Below, piece after piece: positions 44,363 through 54,785 of a DNA stretch of 64,000 nt. A program made the position numbers and the translations under genes. The DNA is taken from NCBI GenBank assembly GCA_032433765.1, contig JAVIAB010000051.1, positions 149,751,243 through 149,815,242 of the forward strand, written 5' to 3'. This DNA comes from Megaustenia siamemsis. Its lineage: Eukaryota; Mollusca; Gastropoda; Stylommatophora; Ariophantidae. Below the pieces are notes generated by a model. The model was not told where the DNA came from. It worked only from the letters and a program-made list of their open reading frames with translations, and did no database searches. Every line of letters begins with the position of its first letter. The stretch's first letter is position 1.

Positions 44363-45495
44363 ATTAATGGACTACATCATTAGAATAGAGGTAACTCCAG
44401 CCACAGAAACTATACATGGACTACATCATTAGAATAGAGGTAACTCCAGCCACAGAAACTATACATGGACTACATCATTAAAATAGAGGTAACTCCAGCC
44501 ACAGAAACTATACATGGACTACATCATTAAAATAGAGGTAACTCCAGCCACAGAAACTATACATGGACTACATCATTAAAATAGAGGTAACTCCAGCAAC
44601 AGAAACTATACATGGACTACATCATTAAAATAGAGGTAACTCCAGACACAGAAACTATACATGGACTACATCATTAAAATAGAGGTAACTCCAGACACAG
44701 AAACTATACATGGACTACATCATTAAAATAGAGGTAACTCCAGCCACAGAAACTATACATGGACTACATCATTAAAATAGAGGTAACTCCAGCCACAGAA
44801 ACTATACATGGACTACATCATTAAAATAGAGGTAACTCCAGCCACAGAAACTATACATGGACTACATCACTAAAATAGAGGTATCTCCAGACACAGAAAC
44901 TATACATGGACTACATCATTAAAATAGAGGTAACTCCAGCAAAAGAAACTATACATGGACTACATCACTACAATAGAGGTAACTCCAGACACAGAAACTA
45001 TACATGGACTACATCACTAAAATAGAGGTAACTCCAGACACAGAAACTATACATGGACTACATCACTACAATAGAGGTAACTCCAGACACAGAAACTATA
45101 CATGGACTACATCACTAAAATAGAGGTAACTCCAGACACAGAAACTATACATGGACTACATCACTAAAATAGAGGTAACTCCAGACACAGAAACTATACA
45201 TGGACTACATCACTAAAATAGAGGTAACTCCAGACACAGAAACTATACATGGACTACATCACTAAAATAGAGGTAACTCCAGACACAGAAACTATACATG
45301 GACTACACCACTAAAATAGAGGTAACTCCAGACACAGAAACTATACATGGACTACATTATTAAAATAGAGGTAACTCCAGACACAGAAACTATACATGGA
45401 CTACATCATTAAAATAGAGGTAACTCCAGCCACAGAAAATATACGTGGACTACATCACTAAAATACAGGTAACTCCAGCAACAGAAACTATACAT
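44363..45495. repeat. 49-bp minisatellite, about 23 copies, seeded in LINE RT
   Basis: The unit core is ATGGACTACATCATTAAAAT, followed by AGAGGTAACTCCAG. The first unit is the direct continuation of the RT motif (MDYIIRIEVTPATETIHG). Variation is confined to a few positions (ATTAG/ATTAA/ACTAA and CCAGCC/CCAGAC). Variant types are grouped. Confidence 0.93.
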
Positions 45496-45565
45496 TATGG
45501 AAGAAATGAACTGTCTGACACGCCCGATTTATATCAATGTCTGATAACCCAAACAGAACATCTAC

Positions 45566-46060
45566 ATATCATCATCAAGTACCGTGCCTGCTGGCGTAGG
45601 TGATCATGTCTCTCCACAACCTTCGATATCGACAGTTATTTATCATTTCTGTTGTTGACCTTCTGCCAAGAAATTCTCTTTAGCGGTCTGGTATCTTTTC
45701 TCTTTGCTTCCCTCTATCTCTTCGTTTCTCAATTTTCCCAGTTGTTACAATGTATTCCAGCTGTTCTCTTCTCATTACGTGGCTACAAAATAATGATTGT
45801 TTCTTCCTAATATTGGAAATTAGCTCACATTTTGCGTTGGCCTCTTTCAGAACGTCTTCATTACTTTTCTTAGTTGTCCATGTTATTCTCAACATTCTTC
45901 TGTAAAACCATATTTCTACAGACTCCAGTAATTTTCTTGTCTGTTATCATATTCTCCATGATTCACATCCATATGTTAAGACTGGCTCTACATAACATTT
46001 AAGAACTCTTTTTCTTTTTTCTATTGCCAAAAATGGATTGCACAGTATCTTCCTGATTTT
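45566..46060 (-). mobile_element. 5'-truncated LINE, same family as 10.2-11.2 kb
   Basis: An ATCATC tail at 45568-45575 is followed on the minus strand by the terminal DRGKQREKIPD, RKKQSLFCSHVMRREQLEYI, TWTTKKSNEDVLKEANAK and CYVEPVLTYGCES blocks. Broken by indels. Confidence 0.87.
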
Positions 46061-46074
46061 TAGAACATCTACAA

Positions 46075-46239
46075 TCGCATATAAATTTGCTGCAAAGAAA
46101 CCGCTATCAGCACGATATGAAGATAAACGTAGGTAAAACTGAAATCATGAACATAAGTAGAGCATCAAGAAACATGAACATCTCAATAGACAATTACAAA
46201 ATAAAACAAGTATAAAAAGTCAAATATATGAGTAGCGTT
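46075..46239 (+). mobile_element. LINE RT segment immediately left of the 60-bp array
   Basis: The plus strand reads RYQHDMKINVGKTEIMNISR, then NISIDNYKIKQV and, after one stop, KVKYMSSVYAEGGRFNREI. In LINE ORFs this region (K-T-E-V-M, 'FKYLGS', 'DGR...EI..RI..A') follows the catalytic box. The last words are the repeat unit of the array. Confidence 0.83.
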
Positions 46240-48590
46240 TATGCAGAGGGTGGAAGGTTTAACAGAGAGATTGAAGTAAGAATTCAAAGTGCTAACAAAG
46301 TTAAAAAGGATGGAAGGTTTAACAGAGAGATTGCAGCAAGAATTAAAAGTCCTGACAAAGTTACAGAGGATGGAAGGTTTAACAGAAAGATTGCGGTAAG
46401 AATTCAAAGTGCTAACAAAGTTATAGAGGATAAAAGACTTAACAGAGAGATTGAAGCAAGAATTCAAAGTGCTAACAAAGTTATAGAGGATGAAAGACTT
46501 AACAGAGAGATTGCAGCAAGAATTCAAAGTGCTAACAAAGTTACAGAGGATGGAAGGTTTAACAGAGAGATTGCAGCAAGAATTCAAAGTGCTAACAAAG
46601 TTATAGAGGATAAAAGACTTAACAGAGAGATTGCAGTAAGAATTCAAAGTCCTGACAAAGTTACAGAGGATGGAAGGTTTAACAGAGAGATTGCAGCAAG
46701 AATTCAAAGTGCTAACAAAGTTACAGAGGATGGAAAGTTTAACAGAGAGATTGCAGTAAGAATTCAAAGTGCTAACAAAGTTATAGAGGATGGAAGGTTT
46801 AACAGAGAGATTGAAGTAAGAATTCAAAGTGCTAACAAAGTTATAGAGGATGAAAGACTTAACAGAGAGATTGCAGTAAGAATTCAAAGTCCTGACAAAG
46901 TTACAGAGGATGGAAGGTTTAACAGAGAGATTGCAGCAAGAATTCAAAGTGCTAACAAAGTTACAGAGGATGGAAAGTTTAACAGAGAGATTGCAGTAAG
47001 AATTCAAAGTGCTAACAAAGTTATAGAGGATGGAAGGTTTAACAGAGAGATTGAAGTAAGAATTCAAAGTGCTAACAAAGTTACAGAGGATGGAAGGTTT
47101 AACAGAGAGATTGAAGTAAGAATTCAAAGTGCTAACAAAGTTACAGAGGATGGAAGGTTTAACAGAGAGATTGGAGTAAGAATTCAAAGTCCTAACAAAG
47201 TTACAGAGGATGGAAGGTTTAACAGAGAGATTGAAGTAAGAATTCAAAGTGCTAACAAAGTTACAGAGGATGGAAGGTTTAACAGAGAGATTGGAGTAAG
47301 AATTCATAGTGCTAACAAAGTTACAGAGGATGGAAGGTTTAACAGAGAGATTGCAGCAAGAATTCAAAGTGCTAACAAAGTTACAGAGGCTAGAAGGTTT
47401 AACAGAGAGATTGCAGTAAGAATTCAAAGTGCTAACAAAGTTACAGAGGCTAGAAGGTTTAACAGAGAGATTGCAGTAAGAATTCAAAGTGCTAACAAAG
47501 TTACAGAGGCTAGAAGGTTTAACAGAGAGATTGAAGTAAGAATTCAAAGTGCTAACAAAGTTACAGAGGATGGAAGGTTTAACAGAGAGATTGCAGCAAG
47601 AATTCAAAGTGCTAACAAAGTTACAGAGGATGGAAGGTTTAACAGAGAGATTGAAGTAAGAATTCAAAGTGCTAACAAAGTTACAGAGGATGGAAGGTTT
47701 AACAGAGAGATTGGAGTAAGAATTCAAAGTGCTAACAAAGTTATAGAGGATTAAAGACTTAACAGAGAGGTTGCAGTAAGAATTCAAAGTCCTGACAAAG
47801 TTACAGAGGATGGAAGGTTTAACAGAGAGATTGCAGCAAGAATTCAAAGTGCTAACAAAGTTACAGAGGATGGAAAGTTTAACAGAGAGATTGCAGTAAG
47901 AATTCAAAGTGCTAACAAAGTTATAGAGGATGGAAGGTTTAACAGAGAGATTGAAGTAAGAATTCAAAGTGCTAACAAAGTTACAGAGGATGGAAGGTTT
48001 AACAGAGAGATTGAAGTAAGAATTCAAAGTGCTAACAAAGTTACAGAGGATGGAAGGTTTAACAGAGAGATTGGAGTAAGAATTCAAAGTCCTAACAAAG
48101 TTACAGAGGATGGAAGGTTTAACAGAGAGATTGAAGTAAGAATTCAAAGTGCTAACAAAGTTACAGAGGATGGAAGGTTTAACAGAGAGATTGGAGTAAG
48201 AATTCATAGTGCTAACAAAGTTACAGAGGATGGAAGGTTTAACAGAGAGATTGCAGCAAGAATTCAAAGTGCTAACAAAGTTACAGAGGCTAGAAGGTTT
48301 AACAGAGAGATTGCAGTAAGAATTCAAAGTGCTAACAAAGTTACAGAGGCTAGAAGGTTTAACAGAGAGATTGCAGTAAGAATTCAAAGTGCTAACAAAG
48401 TTACAGAGGCTAGAAGGTTTAACAGAGAGATTGAAGTAAGAATTCAAAGTGCTAACAAAGTTACAGAGGATGGAAGGTTTAACAGAGAGATTGCAGCAAG
48501 AATTCAAAGTGCTAACAAAGTTACAGAGGATGGAAGGTTTAACAGAGAGATTGAAGTAAGAATTCAAAGTGCTAACAAAGTTACAGACCA
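46240..48590. repeat. 60-bp minisatellite, 39 copies, expanded from a LINE RT codon block
   Basis: Every unit is exactly 60 bp with no indel across 39 copies (core AACAGAGAGATTGCAGTAAG). It reads RFNREIAVRIQSANKVTEDG in the LINE frame. Substitutions are mostly at a few positions (GCA/GAA/GGA codons; GGAAGG/AAAAGA). The minus strand is open for 802 codons and the plus for 508, interrupted only by a TAA at 47751. The 15-unit block 46861-47760 is repeated almost identically from 47761. No evidence for translation. Confidence 0.96.
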
Positions 48591-48975
48591 ATGTCCGCTA
48601 AGTTTAAAGCATCCTGCTATCTCAATGGAAACAAAGATGAGCTTTATCTTTATACCTCCTATATTAACTCTTTGCTATCAATGTCAAACGGGGACTCTGA
48701 CTAAAGATGAAGTAAAAAAACAAACTGACAACATTTGAGATGCCTCAGAAAAGCTGTGAACAAAATAAGAAGTGATCATGTACGATAAAATCAGAAACAC
48801 CATTGGAATTCTAGCAGTCATCGAATACATAGAGAGACAAAGATAAAGTGGTTTAAACATGTAATGCGCATGAATCCCTCAGCTCCAGCGTCAAGAGCTT
48901 ACAACAACAAAATGTAAAACCAAGATATAGAGGTATCCAAGTAGAAGATGGATAGAGAGAATTTACGACATTGAA
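48591..48975 (+). mobile_element. LINE RT C-terminal segment to the right of the 60-bp array
   Basis: Plus-strand pieces continue the same LINE: GTLTKDEVKKQTDN, CLRKAVNKIRSDHV with frameshift, RNTIGI, then QRIKWFKHVMRMNPSAPASR. They restore the expected order (YG-SE-WTLTK, CLRK, RNTIG, KWFGH) of the ORF that was interrupted by the array. Confidence 0.8.
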
Positions 48976-49034
48976 CATTACAATATCACTATGTACCAAG
49001 CCACATCTATCTATCTTTCGTTCGCCCGAAGTAT

Positions 49035-49370
49035 TGTCTATATCTGCAATGTCGTTTCCTGTATAAATGTTACTGTCTTTTGTAATTCTTGCAGTGGCCC
49101 ATATAGTTTTGTCTGTAGTGTTGTATCTATGGGCCAATGGATTTTCCTCAGTCTACTATATTCAGTGCAGTCTTGAAGTATGTGTTCAACAGTCTGGGGC
49201 GCCTGTCTACATGTACAAGTAGTTGATGTGCCGATCTTGAATTTTGTATACATGTGACTATGGAGTCGATTGTGTCCTGTTCTGAGGCGTATAATGATAA
49301 CTTGTTCATATCTATTCATATTATGAAAGGCATCCTGATTTGGGGCTTGTGGTCCTCTGATCAAGCCACA
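49035..49370 (-). mobile_element. LINE C-terminus (RNase H-type family)
   Basis: An open minus-strand segment of 108 codons reads IIRLRTGHNRLHSHMYTKFK, then CTCRQAPQTVEHILQDCTEY. This is the Cys/His cluster (C-x-C...H...C) that follows RNase H in I-type and related LINEs. 5'-truncated. Confidence 0.75.
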
Positions 49371-49750
49371 TTAAAAAAAAGTGCCCTTGATAGAAAACAC
49401 ACCATTGACTTAAGCCTGCGACGCCTACCGGCAAAAAGTAAAACAGTATAACAGAAGAAAGATGAATTGCAAGGTATGTTGATAGATTAAATAAGCTTGG
49501 AGTGACTTTTGATCGCATCAATTTCTTACAAATGTCTTGTCGAGAACGTCATGTGACAAAATAAGGGAGATTATGCAGGAATGATAACAATGGATGGCGG
49601 CTGCACGACTGAAGTAGAGACTGTTTTAATATGCTCTCAGCTGTTCATGTCTATAATGGACACATTAGCAGGCATATAACCTGACGGTTGCACACTGCCC
49701 AATACACAGAGTGAATGAGATTGGCGAGATGCTTTGGTTATATCCATCTA
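49371..49750. other. Unassigned interval
   Basis: Short ORFs only; no repeat or RNA gene recognised. Confidence 0.4.
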
Positions 49751-49751
49751 T

Positions 49752-49960
49752 ATATTTTTAAAAGCCCCGCGGACTGATAGGAAATTTCCGATAAACCTCC
49801 AACTAGTGTGACGTTTTGCGCTTTGAGAGCAGGGGCAGTTGTGGGTAGAGTGGCGTCAGCTGTCTATAGCTCCTATAACAGATAGCTTGACACTAGCTAG
49901 GGTATTTCCAGATTTATTTTCTGTCCGTGGGCCTTTCCATATCTATAGACAGTTATAATG
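49752..49960. mobile_element. Palindromic MITE-like repeat M, copy
   Basis: CTCCAACTAGTGTGACGTTTTG and, inverted, GACACTAGCTAGGG form partly decayed arms. The centre has GCAGTTGTGGGTAGAGTGGC. It ends CCGTGGGCCTT. Confidence 0.65.
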
Positions 49961-50029
49961 TGGGTCGATGGAGCAGATACTGAGGTTGAAGAAATGCAGT
50001 GAATCTGATTCCATGAACAGAACAGAGTG

Positions 50030-51942
50030 AATGATTGGTGTTGAACATGGAGGAGAGTGAATGATTGGTGTTGAGCATGGAGGAGAGTGAATGATTGGTG
50101 TTGAACATGGAGGAGAGTGAATGATTGGTGTTGAACATGGAGGAGAGTGAATGATTGGTGTTGAACATGGAGGAGAGTGAATGATTGGTGTTGAACATGG
50201 AGGAGAGTGAAAGATTGGTGTTGAACATGGAGGAGAGTGAATGATTGGTGTTGAACATGGAGGAGAGTGAATGATTGGTGTTGAACATGGAGGAGAGTGA
50301 AAGATTGGTGTTGAACATGGAGGAGAGTGAATGATTGGTGTTGAACATGGAGGAGAGTGAATGTTTGGTGTTGAACATGGAGGAGAGCGAATGATTGGTG
50401 TTGAACATGGAGGAGAGTGAATGATTGGTGTTGACCATGGAGGAGAGTGAATGATTGGTGTTGAACATGGAGGAGAGCGAATGATTGGTGTTGAACATGG
50501 AGGAGAGTGAATGATTGATGTTGAACATGGAGGAGAGTGAATGATAGGTGTTGAACATGGAAGAGAGTGAATGATTGGTGTTGAACATGGAGGAGAGTGA
50601 ATGATTGGTATTGAACATGGAAGAGAGTGAATGATTGGTATTGAACATGGAGGAGAGTGAATGATAGTTGTTGAACATGGAGGAGAGTGAATGATTGGTG
50701 TTGAACATGGAGGAGAGTGAATGATTGGTGTTGAACATGGAGGAGAGTGAATGATTGGTGTTGAACATGGAGGAGAGTGAAAGATTGGTGTCGAACATGG
50801 AGGAGAGTGAAAGATTGGTGTCGAACATGGAGGAGAGTGAAAGATTGGTGTTGAACATGGAGGAGAGTGAAAGATTGGTGTTGAACATGGAGGAGAGTGA
50901 AAGATTGGTGTTGAACATGGAGGAGAGTGAAAGATTGGTGTTGAAAATGGAAGAGAGTGAAAGATTGGTGTCGAACATGGAGGAGAGTGAAAGATTGGTG
51001 TTGAACATGGAGGAGAGTGAAAGATTGGTGTTGAACATGGAGGAGAGTGAAAGATTGGTGTTGAACATGGAGGAGAGTGAAAGATTGGTGTTGAACATGG
51101 AAGAGAGTGAAAGATTGGTGTTGAACATGGAGGAGAGTGAAAGATTGGTGTTGAACATGGAGGAGAGTGAAAGATTGGTGTTGAACATGGAGGAGAGTGA
51201 AAGATTGGTGTCGAACATGGAGGAGAGTGAAAGATTGGTGTTGAACATGGAGGAGAGTGAAAGATTGGTGTCGAACATGGAGGAGAGTGAAAGATTGGTG
51301 TTGAACATGGAGGAGAGTGAAAGATTGGTGTCGAACATGGAGGAGAGTGAAAGATTGGTGTTGAACATGGAGGAGAGTGAAAGATTGGTGTTGAACATGG
51401 AGGAGAGTGAAAGATTGGTGTTGAACATGGAGGAGAGTGAAAGATTGGTGTTGAACATGGAGGAGAGTGAAAGATTGGTGTTGAACATGGAGGAGAGTGA
51501 AAGATTGGTGTTGAACATGGAGGAGAGTGAAAGATTGGTGTCGAACATGGAGGAGAGTGAAAGATTGGTGTTGAACATGGAGGAGAGTGAAAGATTGGTG
51601 TCGAACATGGAGGAGAGTGAAAGATTGGTGTTGAACATGGAGGAGAGTGAAAGATTGGTGTCGAACATGGAGGAGAGTGAAAGATTGGTGTTGAACATGG
51701 AGGAGAGTGAAAGATTGGTGTTGAACATGGAGGAGAGTGAAAGATTGGTGTTGAACATGGAGGAGAGTGAAAGATTGGTGTTGAACATGGAGGAGAGTGA
51801 AAGATTGGTGTTGAACATGGAGGAGAGTGAAAGATTGGTGTTGAACATGGAGGAGAGTGAAAGATTGGTGTTGAACATGGAGGAGAGTGAAAGATTGGTG
51901 TTGAACATGGAGGAGAGTGAAAGATTGGTGTCGAACAATGAG
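50030..51942. repeat. 30-bp minisatellite, about 63 copies, two zones
   Basis: The unit is exactly 30 bp throughout: TTGAACATGGAGGAGAGTGA followed by ATGATTGGTG (zone 1, to about 50770) or AAGATTGGTG (zone 2). The T-to-A change removes the in-frame TGA, so zone 2 alone is open on the plus strand (10-residue repeat NMEESERLVL). The minus strand (MFNTNLSLSS) is open across both. A TCGAAC variant recurs at 51211/51271/51331 and again at 51541/51601/51661: an 11-unit (330-bp) higher-order duplication. Confidence 0.96.
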
Positions 51943-52097
51943 CAGAGTACGAACTGTGCTGGTGTACTCAACACACGTTAGTTATAACGTTGAGATACAT
52001 AGTTGGAGTGGCTGAAAAGATATCCACGACCCAGACATTCAAATCCAGATAACCACAACATTATGCATCCACCTGATATACAAGATATATTCATGTT

Positions 52098-52312
52098 TGG
52101 CCGCGTTCACTTTCGGTGCGGTTACGGCTTGTGGTTTTTGGCGTGTGCTGTAGCTGCAATGATGTGGACTGCAGCTTCCCGTCTTTGCTTGGATACTTCA
52201 TTGCGAAGAGATGTTAATTCGGATGATTCCACTGGCACAGGCGATTGACCTATTATGGATTTGAACGCTTTTGCAGTCATACCGGTGCCTTCGACTAACT
52301 ACAATTCCAACT
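52098..52312 (+). repeat. Interspersed repeat X, copy 6 (truncated at one end)
   Basis: GTTCACTTTCGGTGCGGTTA, TGGCGTGTGCTGTAGCTGC, GGATGATTCCACTGGCACAG and CAGTCATACCGGTGCCTTCG follow the family order. The CTGCCGGAGC end is missing. Confidence 0.83.
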
Positions 52313-53480
52313 ATGATATATCCACAACTTCATATATCTAACATCTGATATCCACAACTTCATATATCCAACATCAGATATCCACAACTTCATATATCTA
52401 ACATCAGATATCCACAACTTCATATATCTAACATCACATATCCACAACTTCATATATCCAACATCAGATATCCGCAACAATAGCGCAACATCACATATCC
52501 ACAACTTCATATATCTAACATCACATATCCACAACTTCATATATCCAACATCAGATATCCGCAACAATAGCGCAACATCACATATCCACAACTTCATATA
52601 TCTAACATCAGATATCCGCAACTTCATATATCTAACATCAGATATCCACAACTTCATATATCTAACATCACATATCCACAACTTCATATATCTAACATCA
52701 GATATCCACAACTTCATATATCTAACATCAGATATCCACAACTTCATATATCTAACATCACATATCCACAACTTCATATATCCAACATCAGATATCCGCA
52801 ACAATAGCGCAACATCACATATCCACAACTTCATATATCTAACATCACATATCCACAACTTCATATATCTAACATCACGTATCCACAACTTCATATATCT
52901 AACATCAGATATCCACAACTTCATATATCTAACATCACATATCCACAACTTCATATATCCAACATCAGATATCCGCAACAATAGCGCAACATCACATATC
53001 CACAACTTCATATATCTAACATCACATATCCACAACTTCATATATCCAACATCAGATATCCGCAACAATAGCGCAACATCACATATCCACAACTTCATAT
53101 ATCTAACATCAGATATCCGCAATAATAGCGCAACATCACATATCCACAAGTTCATATATCCAACATCAGATATCCGCCTCAATATATATATATATATATT
53201 CGGAACATCAGATATCCACAACTTTGTGTATCCAACATCAGATATCCGCAACAATAGCTATTCGCAACATCAGATATCCACAATTTCAGATATCCTCAAC
53301 TTCATATATCCAACATCAGATATTCACAACATCATATATCCACAGCACCTTATATCTACAATATTAGATATCCACAGTATCAGTTATCTGCAATATCATA
53401 TATCCACAGTATCTGTTATCGACATTACCAGTTATCTACAACATCGGCAACATTATCTATCCAGAACATCACATACCAGC
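52313..53480. repeat. 30-bp/28-bp mixed minisatellite, about 38 units
   Basis: The main unit core is ATCCACAACTTCATATATCT followed by AACATCAGAT. A second monomer, GCAACAATAGCGCAACATCA, is inserted at irregular intervals (about 52472, 52560, 52798, 52975, 53062, 53120), giving a two-letter code of A and B units. Right of 53200 the units decay. A 319-codon minus ORF is a by-product. Confidence 0.93.
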
Positions 53481-53952
53481 AGTATCTCTGTCATCGGACC
53501 AACTTTTACATCCAAGCCCAGTATTAATGATGAATGGAGAAACATAAACCATAACTAGAATGAACAAATGTAACGTTTAGCTGATACAGTAATCAATTGG
53601 GAGGGATGACTAAACTGAGATACGATGAGCTTTGAGAACGTCTTTCTTACTCTTGGAATGGGAAGCACAAAAGTGTGCTTCTGAAGAACAAATTTGATAC
53701 GACTTTTAGTCTGTAGTCTTTTAGTCTTTAATTCAGACTGGCGTCATTGCAGTTGGTGCATTCTAATATCCGCTCTGCCGCCCGTTCCGGCAACAATCGA
53801 AGTGTTCCTCTATTGATTGTTCTTGTCCTGTATTGAGTCAATGTGTTGCGTTCTTTGCCACTGAGGATGCTTTACCTGATTTCGTCCCTCATAGCGGCAT
53901 GTTCCACCATTCTTTTGGCGTGTGGATTAGCCGCAGCTTCTTTGTCGTCATC
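53481..53952. other. Unassigned interval
   Basis: No recognisable coding or repeat signal. TTTTGGCGTGTGGATTAGCCGCAGC (53912-53936) vaguely resembles repeat X. Confidence 0.35.
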
Positions 53953-53966
53953 CTGTGAGAGGTGTT

Positions 53967-54226
53967 ATGGGAGCCGCGATAGCTCAGTGGTTAGTGAACT
54001 GGACTACAAAGGACAAGGGGTAGGGTTCGATTCCAAATGACGGCTTCCGGGTTTACCCAGCCTTTAATGGGTACCGGATTTTTTTCTGCGAAAGTAAAGC
54101 AGCACGGGAGCAATACCGACCACATTACCCCAAAAATCATGTGCTGAAGGTCTGTAAAATATATGGTCACTAACACCATATTTCCCTATACGCCACTTGG
54201 CGTGACGGGGGTACTTTACTTTTTTA
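53967..54226 (+). mobile_element. tRNA-derived SINE, family A, full length with target-site duplication
   Basis: 260 bp flanked by a perfect 14-bp duplication CTGTGAGAGGTGTT (53953-53966 and 54227-54240). Pol III A box TAGCTCAGTGG at 53980-53990 and B box GGTTCGATTCC at 54024-54034, with tRNA-like spacing. The body contains CCTTTAATGGGTACCGGATT and CGCCACTTGGCGTGACG (a short inverted repeat), ending in a T-rich tract. The intact duplication indicates a comparatively recent insertion. Confidence 0.93.
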
Positions 54227-54240
54227 CTGTGAGAGGTGTT

Positions 54241-54611
54241 CTTTTAAATCCCTCCCAATATCCAATTGTGTCCAATTTTAAGGTTTCCTGACCAACGACA
54301 GACCCACCAACCTGTCAGTCATCTCATTGACACGAACACTGACACGACCTGTCACTGACGTTGATGCTGGTGGTAATAGGGCAGGCTGAATGTGCTGTGT
54401 TAACTAGAATCACTGTTCTCTGTTCGAGTCAGTAGTTAAACCATCGCTTAACTATGAAGACGTTCTGAACTTAGCTATCCAAAAGGAAGGAACACATAGA
54501 AGCAGATGTAGCAGCATTTCGCTGACATTTTAAACATTTGCATTGATTCTGTCATGAGGTCCACGCTGAGTACAGTTCAGAACGTGTGGGACCACCCACA
54601 GCCAACAAGAG
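54241..54611. other. Unassigned interval
   Basis: No recognisable feature. Confidence 0.35.
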
Positions 54612-54785
54612 ATTTATTTAGGCCTGCGGGCTAAGAGCGAATTCATGGAAAACAGCCAACTAGCGTGATGTTTTCAGCTTTGCGAGCAGGGGTGGTTGTG
54701 GGCAGAGTGAAATCAGCCGTTCTCCTAGATTTGAACACGTCACGATAGTTGGTTGTTTTCCGGTTTTATTTTATGGTAAAAATAG
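54612..54785. mobile_element. Palindromic MITE-like repeat M, best-preserved copy
   Basis: About 170 bp. Arms CAGCCAACTAGCGTGATGTTTTC-like at the left and GAACACGTCACGATAGTTGG at the right form a long imperfect hairpin around GCAGGGGTGGTTGTGGGCAG. Outer ends GGCCTGCGGGCT and GGTTTTATTTTATGG. Confidence 0.72.

Noticed and set aside
46183..48591. 802-codon minus ORF and 508-codon plus ORF
   Set aside because: They lie in the 60-bp array. The plus reading is LINE-derived repetition; the minus reading is antisense to it.
49953..51974. 673-codon minus ORF and 408-codon plus ORF
   Set aside because: Both come from the 30-bp array period; low-complexity repeat without signal or domain.
52295..53254. 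319-codon minus ORF
   Set aside because: Antisense reading of the 30/28-bp array.
53967..54040. Functional tRNA gene
   Set aside because: A and B boxes are present, but the sequence is the head of a multi-copy SINE. Acceptor and anticodon stems do not form convincingly.
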